NCBI GenBank assembly: GCA_011799875.1
Contig: CM022301.1
Span: 320,434,929 to 320,498,928 of the forward strand
DNA from: Thinopyrum elongatum
Lineage: Eukaryota; Streptophyta; Magnoliopsida; Poales; Poaceae
Reading direction: 5' to 3'
DNA: 64,000 nt
A program made the position numbers and the translations under genes. Below the pieces are notes generated by a model that did not search any database, was not told the DNA's origin, and worked only from the letters and a program-made list of their open reading frames with translations. Within the stretch, counting starts at the first letter, position 1. Every line of letters starts with the position of its first letter. This document shows, piece by piece, positions 10,475 to 23,489 of the stretch.

Positions 10475-11706
10475 CTATGCGTAGATGTATATGCACGAGT
10501 AGAACACAAAGAGTTGTGGGCGTCGATGCTCAAATTACTTACCTCTCTTGTATTATTTGGATTCAGTGGTATTGTGAGATGAAGCGGCTCGGACCAACCT
10601 TACATGGCCTTGCACATAAGACCGGTTCCACCGACTAACATGCAACTTGTTTTGCATAAGGTGGCTAGCGGGTGTCTGTCTCTCCTACTTTATTTCAATC
10701 TATTTTGACAAAGGCGGTCCTTATAGAAGGTTAAAAGGCAACTTGATTATCACCGTTGTGGCTATGCGTAGGTAAGAACGGTTCTTGCTAGTTGACCATA
10801 GCAGCCACGTAAAATATGCAACACCAAAGTAGAGGATGTCTAACTTGTTTTTGCAGGGCATGTTGTGATGTGGTGTGGCCAAAACGTGATGTGATATATG
10901 TTGATGTATGAGATGATCATGTTTTGTAATAGGTTCACGACTTGCATGTCGATGAGTACGACAACCGGCAGGAGCCATAGGGTTGTCTTTAATTTATTAA
11001 TTGCCATGTAATTGCTTTACTTTATCGCTATGCGTTAGCAATAGTTGTAGAAGCAATAGTTGGCGGAGACGACCACATGACGACACGATGATGGAGATCA
11101 TGGTGTCATGCCGGTGACGATGGAGATCATGCCGGTGCTTTGGAGATGGAGATCAAAGGCACGAGATGATAATAGGCATATCATGTCACATATTGATTGC
11201 ATGTGATGTTTATCCTTTTTATGCATCTTATTTTGCTTAGAACGACGGTAGCATTATAAGATGATCCCTTCACTTAATTTCGAGAAATTGTGTTCTCCCT
11301 GAGTATGCACCGTTGCAGAAGTTCATCGTTTCGAAGCACCTCGTGATGATCGGGTGTGATAGACTCTACGTTCGCATACAACGGGTGTAAGCCAGTTTTA
11401 CACATGCAGACTACTTGGGTTAAACTTGACGAGCCTAGCATGTACAGACATGGCCTTGGAACACAGGAGACCGAAAGGTCAAACATGAGTCATATAGTAG
11501 ATATGATCAACATGAAGATGTTCACCATTGATGACTACCCATCTCACATGATGATCGGACATGGGTTAGTTGATTTGGATCATGTGTCACTTAGACAGCT
11601 TGAGGGATGTTGATTTAAGTGGGAGTTCATTAGTAATTTGATTATTTGAACTAAATTATCATGAACTTAGTCTTAATTGTCTTTGCAAAATTTGTGCTGT
11701 AGATCA
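10475..11706 (+). other. Untranslated leader of the Angela element
   Basis: About 1.2 kb without a credible coding frame between the primer site and the gag ATG. A long leader is characteristic of the BARE/Angela group, where it is expected to hold packaging and dimerisation signals. None could be identified by eye. Confidence 0.7.
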
Positions 11707-12507
11707 ATGGCCCGCGCTGTAGTTCCCCTGAATTTTAATGCATTCCTGGAGAAAGCTAAGTTGAAAGATGATGTAAGCAACTATGCGGACTGGGTCCGTA
11801 ACTTGAGGATTATCCTCATTGCTGCACAGAAGGCTTATGTCCTTGATGCACCGCTAGGTGATGCACCCCCTCCAGCGTCGTCTGTGGATGTTGTGAACAT
11901 ATGGTAGGCACGTTCTGATGACTACTCGATAGTTCAGTGCGCCATGCTTTACGGCTTAGAACCGGGGCTCCAAAAATGTTTTGAGCACCACGGAGCATCT
12001 GAGATGTTCGAGGAGCTGAAATTGGTATTTCAAGCTCATGCCCTGGCTGAGAGGTATGACATCTCCGACAAGTTCTTTAGCTGTAAAATGGAGGAGAACA
12101 GTTCTGTTAGTGAGCATATACTCAGAATGTCTGGGTTGCACAACCCCTTGACTCAGTTGGGAGTTAATCTTCCAGATGACTAGGTTATTGACAGAATTCT
12201 CCAATCACTGCCACCAAGCTATAAGGGCTTTGTGATGAACTATAATATGCAAGGGATGGAGAAAACACTTCCCGAGCTCTTCGCGATGCTTAAGGCCGCG
12301 GAGGTAGAAATCAAGAAGGAGCATCAAGTGTTGATGGTTAAAAAGATCACTAGTTTCAAAAAAGGCAAGGGAAAGAAAGGGAACTTCAAGAAGAATAGTA
12401 AAGTAGTTGCCGCTCCCATGAAGAAACCCAAGGCTGGACCCAAACCTGAGACTGAGTGCTTCTACTGCAAGGGGAATGGTCACTAGAAGCGGAACTGCCC
12501 CAAGTAC
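11707..12507 (+). pseudogene. Angela gag (decayed)
   Basis: Begins at ATG 11707 (MARAVVPLNFNAFLEKAKL). It encodes the Copia capsid-like protein with the region YADWVRNLRI, then a basic stretch (KKGKGKKGNFKKN) and a CCHC zinc knuckle CFYCKGNGH-stop-KRNC near 12461-12498. In-frame stops fall at 11905, 12181 and 12484. The stop inside the knuckle replaces what is normally Trp (TGG to TAG). It cannot make a full protein. Confidence 0.88.
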
Positions 12508-15196
12508 TTGGCAGATAAGAAGGCTGGCAACGTCAACAAAGGTATATTTGATATATATGTTATTGATGTGTACCTTACAAGTGCTCGTAGTAGCGCCTGT
12601 GTATTTGATACTGGTTCAGTTGCTCATATTTGTAACTCGAAACAGGAGTTGCGGAATAAACGAAGACTGGCTAAGGACGAGGTGATGACTCACGTCGGAA
12701 ATGGTTCCAAGGTTGATGTGATCGCTGTCGGCACGCTACCTCTACATCTACCTTCGAGATTAGTTTTAAACCTAAATAATTGTTATTTGGTGCCTGCGTT
12801 GAGCATGAACATTATATCTGGATCTTGTTTATTGCGATACGGTTATTCATTTAAGTCAGAGAATAATGGTTGTTCTATTTATATGAGTAATATCTTTTAT
12901 GGTCATGCACCCCTTGTGAATGGTTTATTCTTGTTGAACCTCGATAGTAGTGATACACATATTCATAATATTGATGCCAAAAGATGCAAAGTTAATAATG
13001 ATGGTACCACATATTTGTGGCACTGCAACTTAGGTCATATTGGTGTAAAGCGCATGAAGAAACTCCATGCTGATGGACTTTTGGAATCTCTTGATTTGAA
13101 TCATTTGAGACATGTGAACCATGCCTCATGGGAAAGATGACTAAAACTCCGTTCTCCGGAACAATGGAGCGAGCTAGTGACTTATTGGAAATAATACATA
13201 CCGATGTATGTGGTCCGATGAGTGCTGAAGCACGCGGTGGATATCGTTATTTTCTTACCTTCACAGATGATTTAAGTAGATATGGGTATATTTACTTAAT
13301 GAAATACAAGTATGAAACATTTGAAAAGTTCAAAGAATTTCAGAGTGAAGTGGAAAATAATCGTAACAAGAAAATAAAGTTTCTACTATCTGATCATGGA
13401 GGTGAATATTTGAGTTACGAGTTTGGTATGCATTTAAGACAATGTGGAATTGTTTCACAGATCACGCCACCTAGAACACCATAGCGTAATGGTGTGTCCG
13501 AACATCGTAATTGTACTCTATTGGATATGGTGCGTTCTATGATGTCTCTTACCGATTTGCCACTTTCATTTTAGGGTTATGCATTAGAGACAACCGCATT
13601 CACTTTAAATAGGGCACCGTCTAAATCCGTTGAGACGACACCGTATGAGTTGTGGTTTGGCAAGAAACCTAAGCTGTCATTTCTTAAAGTTTGGGGATGC
13701 GACGCTTATGTCAAGAGGCTTCAGCCTGATAAGCTCGAACCCAAAGCGGAGAAGTGTGTCTTCATAGGATACCCTAAAGAGACTATTGGGTATACCTTCT
13801 ACCATAGATCTAAGGGCAAGATCTTTGTTGGCAAGAATGGGTCCTTTCTAGAGAAGGAGTTTCTCTCGAAAGAAGTGAGTGGGAGGAAAGTAGAACTTTA
13901 TGAGGTAATCATACCTTCTCTCGAATTGTAAAGTAGCACATCACAGAAAGTAGTTCCCGTGATGCCTACACCAACTGAAGAGGAAGCTAATGATGATGAT
14001 CATGAAACTTCAGATCAAGTTAGTATTGAACTTCATAGGTCGACCAGGGTACGTTCCACACCAGAGTGGTATGGTAATCCAGTCCTGGAAGTCATGTTGT
14101 TAGACAACGGCGAACCTATGAACTATGAAGAAGCTATGATGAGCCCGAATTCCAACAAATGGCTTGAGGCCATGAAATCCGAGATAGGATCCATGTATGA
14201 GAACAAAGTATGGACTTTGGTGCACTTGCCTGATGATCGACAAGCCATTGAGAATAAATGGATCTTTAAGAAGAAGACATATGCTGATGGTAATGTCACC
14301 ATCTATAAAGCTCGAATTGTCGCAAAAGGTTTCTGACAAGATCAAGGGGTTGACTAGGATGAGACTTTCTCACCTGTAGCGATGCTTAAGTCTGTTAGAA
14401 TTATGTTAGCTATTGCCACATTTTTTATGATTATGAGATCTGGCAAATGGACGTCAAAATGGCATTCCTTAACGGGTTTCTTAAGGAAGAGTTGTATATG
14501 ATGCAACCAGAAGGTTTTGTCGATCCAAAGGATGCTAAGAAAGTATGCAAGCTCCAGCGATCCATCTATGGACTGGTGCAAGCATCTCAGAGTTGGAATA
14601 TTTGCTTTGATGAAGTGATCAAAGTTTTTGGTTTTATACAAACTTACAGAGAAGCTTGTATTTACAAGAAAGTGAGTGGGAGCTCTGTAGCATTTCTGAT
14701 ATTATATGTGGATGACATATTGTTGATTGGAAATGATATAGAATTTCTGGAAAGCATAAAAGGATATTTGAATAAGAGTTTTTCAATGAAAGACCTCGGT
14801 GAAGCTGCTTACATATTGGGCATCAAAATCTATAGAGATAGATCAAGACGCCTAATAGGACTTTCACAAAGTACATACCTTGACAAAGTTTTGAAGAAGT
14901 TCAAAATGGATCAGTCAAAGAAAGGGTTCTTGCCTGTATTGCAAGGTGTGAAGTTGAGTAAGACTCAAAGCCCGACGATGGCAGAAGAAAGAGAAAGCAT
15001 GAAAGTCATTCCCTATGCCTCAGCCACAGGCTCTATAATGTATGCCATGCTATATACCAGACCTGATGTGTGCTTTGCCATAAGACTAGCAGGGAGGTAC
15101 CAAAGTGATCCAGGAGTAGATCACTGGACAGCGGTCAAGAATATCCTGAAGTACCTGAAAAGGACTAAGGACATGTTTCCCGTTTATGGAGGTGAC
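12508..15196 (+). pseudogene. Angela protease, integrase and reverse transcriptase (decayed)
   Basis: Order is Copia-type. Protease: FDTGSVAHIC (about 12607). Integrase: zinc-binding LWHCNLGHIGVKRMKKLH (about 13015), then catalytic Asp in HTDVCGPM (about 13199), Asp in LLSDHGGEY and Glu in VSEHRN. Reverse transcriptase: begins near 14100 and carries LYVDDILLIG (about 14703), the YVDD active site. The coding is broken by a frameshift near 13128 and stops near 13482, 13573, 13929 and 14334. The frame runs up to the Athila insertion at 15197 and continues at 35023. Confidence 0.9.
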
Positions 15197-16718
15197 TGAT
15201 ACGTCCATTTTGCGTCATGCTTTTATATTGATATTTATTGCATTATGGGTTGTTATTACACATTATGGTACAATACTTATGCCTTTTCTCTCTTATTTTA
15301 CAAGGTTTACATGAAAAGGGAGAATGCTGGCAGATGGAATTCTGGACCGGAAAGGAGCAAATCTGAGAGACCTATTCTGCACAACTCCAAAAGTCCTAAA
15401 AATTTATGGAGAATTATTTTGGAATATATAAAAAATATTGGGTTAAGAAAATACCAGAGGGGACCCACCAGGAGGCCACAAGCCTGGGGGGCGCGCCCTA
15501 CCCCCCTAGGCGCGCCCCTAGGGCTTGTGGGCCCCCTGGCAGGTCTTCGGTGCCCATCTTCTGCTATATGGAGGGTTTTGACCTGGAAAAAATCATAAGG
15601 AAGCTTTTGGGACGAAGCGCCGCCGTCTCGAGGCGGAACCTGGGCAGAAGCAATCTAGGGCTCCGGCGGAGCTGTTCTGCTGGGGAAACTTCCCTCCCGG
15701 AGGGGGAAATCGAAGCCATCGTCATCACCAATGATCCTCTCATCGAGAGGGGGTCAATCTTCATCAACAACTTCACCAGCACCATCTCTTCTCAAACCCT
15801 AGTTCATCTCTTGTATCCGATCTTTGTCTCAAAACCTCAGATTGGTACCTGTGGGTTGCTAGTAGTGTTGATTACTCCTTGTAGTTGATGCTAGTTGGTT
15901 TATTCGGTGGAAGATCATATGTTCAGATCCTTAATGATATTTATTAATCCTCTGATTATGAACATGAATATGCTTTTTGAGTAGTTACGTTTGTTCCTGA
16001 GGACATGGGAGAAGTCTTGTTATAAGTAATCATGTGAATTTGGTATTCGTTCGATATTTTGATGAGATGTATGTTGTCTTTCCTCTAGTGGTGTTATGTG
16101 AACGTCGACTACATGACACTTCACCATTGTTTGGGCCTAGGGGAAGGCATTGGGAAGTAATAAGTAGATGATGGGTTGCTAGAGTGACAGAAGCTTAAAC
16201 CCTAGTTTATGCGTTGCTTCGTAAGGGGCTGATTTGGATCCATATGTTTCATGCTATGGTTAAATTTATCTTAATTCTTCTTTCGTAGTTGTGTATGCTT
16301 GCGAGAGTGGTTAATCATAAGTGGGAGGCTTGTCCAAGTAAGGACAGCACCCAAGCACTGGTCCACCCACATATCAAATTATCAAAGTAACTAACGCGAA
16401 TCATATGAGCATGATGAAAACTAGCTTGACAATAATTCCCATGTGTCCTCGGGAGCGCTTTGCTTTATATAAGAGTTTGTCCAGGCTTGTTCTTTGCTAC
16501 AAAAAGGATTGGGCCACCTTGCTGCACCTTTGTTACACTTGTCACTTGTTACCCGTTACAAATTATCTTATCACAAAACTATCTGTTACCGATAATTTCA
16601 GTGCTTGCAGAGAATACCTTGCTGAAACCGCTTGTCATTTCCTTCTGCTCCTCGTTGGGTTCGGCACTCTTACTTATAGAAAGGACTACGATAGATCCCC
16701 TATACTTGTGGGTCATCA
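15197..16718 (+). repeat. 5' LTR of the first Athila copy
   Basis: 1522 bp, same length as the 3' copy. In the first 65 bases about six differences from the 3' LTR are visible, with long identical stretches later. Confidence 0.93.
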
Positions 16719-16729
16719 AGACTCTTTTC

Positions 16730-16747
16730 TGGCGCCATTGCCGGGGA
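16730..16747 (+). other. Primer-binding site of the first Athila copy
   Basis: TGGCGCCATTGCCGGGGA, 11 bases after the LTR. This motif is the usual Athila-lineage primer site. The sister element at 41077 has the same motif with GTTG. Confidence 0.88.
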
Positions 16748-16824
16748 GTGAAGCGCCTTTGGTAAGTGGAATATGGTAAGGAAACATTTATATAGTGTGC
16801 TAAAATTTACTATCACTTGTTGCT

Positions 16825-18513
16825 ATGGAAAATAATCCTTTTAGGGGTTTGTTCGGGGTATCTTCACCCTGACTGGAAGAGCAAAGAGTTGCCCCTCAAC
16901 CTACTGAACCTACTGAAAATATTTATTATGAAATTCCTTCGGGTATGATAGAGAAACTGCTAGCTAATCCTTATGCAGGAGATGGAACATTATATCCTGA
17001 TATGCATCTAATCTATGTGGATGAAGTTTGTGGATTATTTAAGCTTGTAGGTTTGCCCGAGGATGAGGTCAAGAAGAAGGTCTTCCCTTTATCTTTGAAG
17101 GAGAAGGCATTGACATGGTATAGGCTATGCGATGATATTAGGACTAGGAACTACAACCGATTGAAATTGGAATTTCATCAGAAGTTCTATCCTATGCATC
17201 TAGTTCATCATGATCGGAATTGTATTTATAATTTTTGACCTCGTGAAGGAGAAAGTATCACTCAAGCTTGGGGGAGGCTTAAGTCAATGTTATATTCATG
17301 CCCCAATCATGAGCTCTCAAGAGAAATTATTATTCAGAATTTCTATGCTCGGCTTTCTCGTAATGATCAATCCATGCTCGATACTTCTTGTACTGGTTCT
17401 TTTATGAAGAATACTATTGAATTCAAATGGGATTTATTGGAAAGAATTAAATGCAACTCTGAAGATTGGGAACTTGACGAAGGTAAGGAGTCAGCTATAA
17501 ACCTCTAGTTTGATTGTGTTAAATCTTTTATGGATACCGATGCTTTTCGTGAATTTAGCACTAAATATGGGCTTGACTCTAAGATAGTAGCTTCTTTCTG
17601 TGAATCATTTGCTACTCATGTTGATCTCCCTATGGAGAAGTGGTTTAAATATCATCCTCCCATTGAAGTGAAAGTAGTAGAACCTATTAAAGCTGAAGAA
17701 GAAACTATTACTTATAATGTTGATCCTATTGTTCCTACTGCTTATATTGAGAAACCACCTTTCCCTGTTAGAATAAAGGAACATGCTAAAGCTTCAGCTG
17801 TGGTTCGTAAGAGTTATACTAGAACACCTACACCCCCTGAACAAATTAAAGTTGAATCTAGTATTGCTATGATTAAAGATCTCTTGGTCGATAATATTGA
17901 TGGGCATGTTATTTACTTCTGTGATGAAGCTGCTAGAATTGCTAGACCTGATGATAAAGATAAACATAGACCTGTTGTTGGCATGCCTATTGTTTCTGTT
18001 AAAATAGGAGATCATTGTTATCATGGCTTATGTGATGTGGGTGCTAGTGTGAGTGCAATTCCCTTTACTTTATATCAAGAAATTATGAATGATATTGCAC
18101 CTGCTAAAATAGAAGATATTAATGTCACTATTAAGCTTGCTAATAGAGATACTATATCACCAATTGGGATTGTTAGAGATGTTGAAGTCTTGTGTGGAAA
18201 AATAAAATACCCTACTAATTTTCTAGTTCTTGGTTCCCCACAAGATGATTTTTGTCCCATTATTTTTGGTAGACCTTTCTTGAACACTGTTAATGCCAAA
18301 ATAGATTCTGAAAAAGAAATTGTTACTGTAAGTTTTGGGGATGTGTCTCATGATTTTAATTTCTCTAAATTTTGTAGACAACCCCATGATAAAGAATTGC
18401 CTAATAAAGATGAAATTATTGGTCTTGCTTCTATTGCTGTGCCTCCTATTGATCCTTTAGAACAATATTTGCTAGACCATGAAAATGATATGTTCATGAA
18501 TGAAAGGAATTAG
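16825..18513 (+). pseudogene. Athila gag and protease (in-frame stops)
   Basis: One frame from ATG 16825 (MENNPFRGLFG) to the stop at 18511-18513, interrupted by stops at 16870, 17236 and 17506. The capsid region lies at about 16945-17517 (for example LKEKALTWYRL and YARLSRNDQSM). The protease region lies at about 17960-18300, with YHGLCDVGASVSAIP in place of the DTGA/DSGA motif and a later IIFGRPFL motif. Long acidic linkers join the domains. At least one of the stops looks like TGG to TGA decay. Confidence 0.88.
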
Positions 18514-18533
18514 ATGAAATATTCTTTAACCAA

Positions 18534-20400
18534 ATGCCTATTTTGAAACACAACTTGCCTGTTGAGATTCTTGGGGATCCTCCTCCACCCAAGGGTGATC
18601 CCGTGTTTGAGCTTAAACAATTACCTGATACTCTGAAATATGCTTATCTTGATGAAAAGAAGATATATCCTGTTATTATTAGTGCTAACCTTTCAGAGCA
18701 TGAAGAAAAGAAATTATTGAAAACTCTGAAGAAGCACCGTGCCGCTATTGGATATACTCTTAATGATCTTAAGGGCATTAGCCCCACTCTATGTCAACAC
18801 AAAATTAATATGGAGCCTGATGCTAAACCAGTTGTTGATCACCAATGACGGTTAAATCCTAAGATGAAAGAAGTGGTAAGAAATGAAATACTAAAGCTTC
18901 TGAAGCCAGGTATAATTTATCCTATTGCTGATAGTAGATGGGTAAGTCCTGTTCATTGTGTCCCTAAGAAGGGAGGTATTACTGTTGTTCCTAATGATAA
19001 GAATGAATTGATTTCACAAAGAATTGTTACAGGTTATAGATTTTAGGAAGTTGAATAAAGCTACTAGGAAAGATCATTATCCTCTACCTTTTATTGATCA
19101 AATGCTAGAAAGACTATCAAAACATACACACTTTTGCTTTCTAGATGGTTATTCTGGTTTTTCTCAAATACCTGTGTCAAAAGAGGATCAAGAAAAAACT
19201 ACCTTTACTTGCCCTTTCGGTACCTTTGTTTATAGACGTATGCCTATTGGTTTATGCAATGCTCCTGCTACCTTTCAAAGATGTATGACTGCTATATTCT
19301 CTGACTTTTGTGAAAAGATTGTTGAGGTTTTCATGGATGATTTCTCCGTTTACGGAACTTCTTTTGATGATTGCTTAAGCAACCTTGATCGAGTCCTGCA
19401 GAGATGTGAAGAAACTAATCTTGTATTGAATTGGGAGAAGTGCCACTTTATGGTTAATGAAGGTATTGTCTTGGGGCATAAAATTTCTGAAAGAGGTATT
19501 GAAGTGGATAAAGCTAAAGTAGATGCTATTGAAAAGATGCTGTGTCCTAAAGATATGAAAGGTATAAGAAGTTTCCTTGGTCATGCTGGTTTCTATAGGA
19601 GGTTTATTAAAGACTTCTCTAAAATTTCTAGGCCTCTCACTAATCTCTTGCAAAAAAATGTTCCATTTGTTTTTTATGATGATTGTGTAGAAGCATTTGA
19701 AATTCTTAAGAAAGCCTTGATTTCTGCACCTATTGTTCAACCACCTGATTGGAATCTACACTTTGAAATTATGTGTGATGCTAGTGATTATGCTGTTGGT
19801 GCTATTCTAGGACAAAGAGTTGATAAGAAATTAAATGTTATCCATTATGCTAGTAAAACTCTAGACAGTGCTCAAAGAAATTATGCTACTACTAAAAAGG
19901 AATTTCTAGCAGTTGTTTTTGCTTGTGATAAGTTCCGATCTAATATTGTTGATTCCAAAGTTACTGTTCACACTGATCATGCTGCTATTAAATATCTTAT
20001 GGAAAAGAAAGATGCTAAACCTAGAATTATTAGATGGGTTCTCTTGCTGCAAGAATTTGATTTGCATATTATTGATAGAAAGGGAGCTGAGAACCCCGTA
20101 GCAGACAACTTGTTTAGGTTAGAAAATATTCTTGATGACCCACTACCTATTGATGATAGCTTTCCTGATGAACAATTAGCTGTCATAAATGCTTCTCGCA
20201 GTGCTCCTTGGTATGCTGATTATGCTAATTACATTGTTGCTAAATTTATACCACCTAGCTTCACATACCAGCAAAAGAAAAAGTTTTTCTATGATTTAAG
20301 ACATTACTTTTGGGATGACCCACACCTTTATAAAGAAGGAGTGGATGGTGTTATTAGATGTTGTGTACCTGAGCATGAACATGAACAAATCATGCGCAAG
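18534..20400 (+). pseudogene. Athila reverse transcriptase and RNase H (5' part of pol)
   Basis: Three pieces in two frames: 18534-18848, 18849-19046 (same frame after a TGA) and 19024-20400. RT motifs run from WVSPVHCVPKKGG through [12 protein letters not shown] to [10 protein letters not shown] (about 19330), the FMDD catalytic site. RNase H follows with [12 protein letters not shown] (about 19780) and [10 protein letters not shown]. The frame changes at about 19035, where a short stretch before DFRKLN seems missing. The frame ends at the Tat insertion at 20401. Integrase resumes at 30087. Confidence 0.9.
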
Positions 20401-21317
20401 TGTCGTGGGAAAACACGGCCACCTATGGGGCCATCGGCCCCTTGAGGTTCGACAGTGGGGAAGGACGCATTGCACAAAGAGCGGAGGGCACGGAGCAGCA
20501 CGACAGCGATCACACGGGCAGTTTTTATCCAGGTCTGGGCCGCTGCGAGGCGTAAAACCCTACTCCTGCTTTGGTGGATTGATGAGAGGACCGAGTTGGA
20601 GACGGAACGCTCTAGCCCGGCAGGGTCGCCTCGGGGCGAGAGCAACTACGCGCGTATGAGTGTACAAGGGTCTGAATCCTTTCTAAGGTTGCCATGGCCC
20701 TCCGTTTATAGATCAAGGGGTCACCACAATGGTAAATCAGTCATTGCGTACTGATTAGATAGCAAACAGTGCTATCATACCTAACTCTGCAGACAGGACA
20801 GAGCGCATTAAATGCGCCACTTAGTGTCACATCGTAGCGTAGCCCGGCAAGCCTTGCCGTGCCGTTCGACCACCTTCTTGCCTGCCTGCGTGACATGTCC
20901 CTGGACGGGTGTTACTTGGAGGTGATTTCCTCTGGAAGTGGCCGCCACATGCCAAATAGGGGGCACTTAGCCACTTGGGGGCTCGACACCGCACCGATTG
21001 ATGACTTGCGTTGCTGTGAGGTGGAGCGGTGGAGCCTTGGCGGGGTAATCCGCCCTCGGCGCCCCCGGCAAGCCTGTCGGGGCAATCTGGAGACTTGCCT
21101 TTGGGGCAACCTCATCCCCGCCAGGCTCGCCTGCCCGGCAAGGGAGGTTTTTCCTTAGTGGTATCTTGCTCCTTTGGTTGGTCTTGATCTTCTTGATCCG
21201 CCCTTTGATTTCTCAAAGAGGTGATCTCTTTTGCTTGGTCTTGTCTTGGACGCTGCAACCTTGTTCTCGAGCCTATGTACAGTCTGGGCAACACACCTGG
21301 GGTTTGTTGCACCGACA
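20401..21317 (-). repeat. 3' LTR of the first Tat copy
   Basis: 917 bp and nearly identical to the partner at 29111-30081, which is longer owing to a local duplication. Frames open on the + strand here are chance. Confidence 0.92.
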
Positions 21318-22596
21318 GGAGCCCCCGGGCCTGGCCCGAACGTGCTGCCGAGCGTCGTCGGGGTAGGCCCTGTCCAGTACATAGGCGGGGAGGCTGCGGT
21401 AGCTCACCCTTTGAGATCTTCTTTGTTTCTTCATTAATCTAAGCTTGAGTCAGTTTCCGGTTTTCCCGCGCGTCGTGTAATGCCAATTGTAGTGGGGCCA
21501 TCCCTGTAATGGCCCGTGAATGACTTTAACGCACGGGTGAGTAACTGCCAATTCACTCTTCCCACCATGTTCTTATCCCTTGCCATGCATGCTGCATGCA
21601 TTGAGTGGGGTTGATAACGAAGGCGCGTGGTGCAGGAGAGAGCGTCATGGCAGGGGCCCGGTCTTCCTGGGTTGGTGGAGAGGGGCGGCGGTTACCCGCC
21701 GAGGGATCAGCCCCCAGCCTCAGGCCGTCTAAAAAAGAGGGGGTGAGGGGGAGCGGAAGTGCTCATCCATGCACCCTTCTTCTTCTCTTCCCACCGTAGT
21801 GCCTAGGAGGAGAGGGACAAGAAAGGGATTACGGGGCACTTATCTTTTTTTAGTTTAAAATGTGCAGGCATCGGCCAAACTTTAGCCTAAATAATGTAAA
21901 CTTCTTTATCCATGTTTGTGTTATGTAAGATCTGTACTTGCTTATCAGCATATTAATGAAAAAGACAAGCTTTGACGGGCACTTGTGCATGTACCATATC
22001 CATGCAGAGGTGAAATGCCTCTATACATTTAAGTAAACAAGTTTCCTTGGCAGGCTATCCTGCCGGTGCCCTCAGTTTGTTGCCGTGGGGCTAGGCCTAC
22101 CGGGCAAAAAACCGTAAAAAGGGACCAGCCCCCCGCCGAACCTTTTCCACCAAAGGCCACTGCGACCACCCTGACCGAAGTAGCGTTCGAGTCAAAGGGT
22201 AGGAGCACCTATGTTTCGAAGGTGGCGGGGTTTTCATATGCACAAGTTTTCAAATTACAGAACAGGTATGGATAAGAAGGAACTTATCTGTTTGGTCCGC
22301 CGGGGATCGTCACGTAGGCTCGTCTTCATTTCTTCTCTTCGGGATCAAGTCCACGGCAAGAACCCTGCAACTTAGTGCAGATGAAAACAATGCCACATGC
22401 GACCTCATCTACATGATCATGCTATGCTCATGATATGCTTATGCATGCATGCATGCAAGTTTTGGGGCCCCCCCAGCGCTCCGTTTATTTCTCTATTGCT
22501 CAGGGTCTGCGCCTGGCTTTGTACAAAGGGTTACATGCAACTTCGGCAAAGCTTGTACAAAAGGGTAGCTGCCGGGCAGGGCCCAATAGCCGCGCC
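21318..22596 (-). other. Non-coding 3' internal region of the first Tat copy
   Basis: About 1.3 kb between the integrase end and the 3' LTR with no credible gene on either strand. It contains a (TGCA)n tract near 22441-22456. Adjacent to the LTR the - strand reads GGCCCGGGGGCTCC, the likely polypurine tract. Confidence 0.7.
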
Positions 22597-23489
22597 TTAC
22601 GGGGAGAACTTACGGAGATGCTCAATGTTCCATGAGTTTTGCAATTGAATGCCATCTCCGATCTTCAGACGGACTGCGCCAGGTCTGGTGACTCGTACTA
22701 CCCGGTAAGGGCCTTCCCACTTCGGCGTCAACTTGTTTGCACCCTTGGCGGACTGAACACGCCTAAGGACAAGGTTGCCTTCCTCCAAACTTCGGGCATG
22801 AACCCTGTGGCTGTGATAGTGACGCAGGGCTTGCTGGTAGTGTGCAGCACGCGTAGCAGCCCAGAGATGGTTCTCCTCAAGTAGCACAGCGTCGTCACGC
22901 CGGTGCTGTTCCTGCACTACTTCATCATAGGCAAGCACTTGAGGAGACCCGAATATGAGTTCTGTGGGGATAACTGCTTCTGCCCCATAGACTAGGGAGA
23001 AGGGAGTCTGCCTGGTAGCTCGATTTAGTGTCGTACGGAGGGACCAAAGAACCACCGGCAGCTCGTCGATCCATCGCCTGCCACACTTCTGCAGCCGATC
23101 AAAAGTTCTTGTCTTAAGACCTCGCAACACTTCAGCGTTCACCCTCTCAGCTTGCCCGTTGCTTCTGGGATGGGCCACAGAGGCAGATGAGACCTTGCTT
23201 CCGAGGGCATGAACGTATTTCATGAAGGCGCGGCTTGTGAATTGGGTGCCATTGTCGGTGATGATTCGGGCAGGTACCCCGAAGCGGCACACCAATCCTT
23301 TCAAGAACTTGATAGCTGACTGTGCGGTCACCTTTCTCACGGGCTCTACTTCCAGCTACTTTGTAAACTTGTTGATTGCGACGAACAAGAATTCAAAGCC
23401 CCCGGTAGCACGGGGGACGGGGCCAAGATGTCGAGCCCCCAGACCGAAAATGGCCATGGCAAAGGGATTGTTTGGAGAGCTTGAGCAGG
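22597..23489 (-). pseudogene. Tat integrase catalytic core and C-terminus
   Basis: On the - strand the frame from 23340 to 22597 encodes the second catalytic Asp in ARIITDNGTQFTS and Glu in GQAERVNAEVL, then RTTLNRATRQTPFSLVYGAEA and a C-terminal KWEGPYRVVRVT chromatin-side region. It ends WNIEHLRKFSP. The link to the upstream pol frame (23341-23489) has a frameshift and a stop, so the first catalytic Asp region is not in frame. Without repair this integrase could not be made. Confidence 0.85.

Noticed and set aside
15245..15888. Frames inside the Athila LTRs, with near-copies at 33549-33961
   Set aside because: Present in both LTRs but differing by frameshifts between copies and lacking any domain, so non-coding LTR sequence.
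16730..16747. tRNA-like sequences at the primer sites
   Set aside because: They are only 17-18 nt complements of tRNA 3' ends next to LTRs, not tRNA genes.
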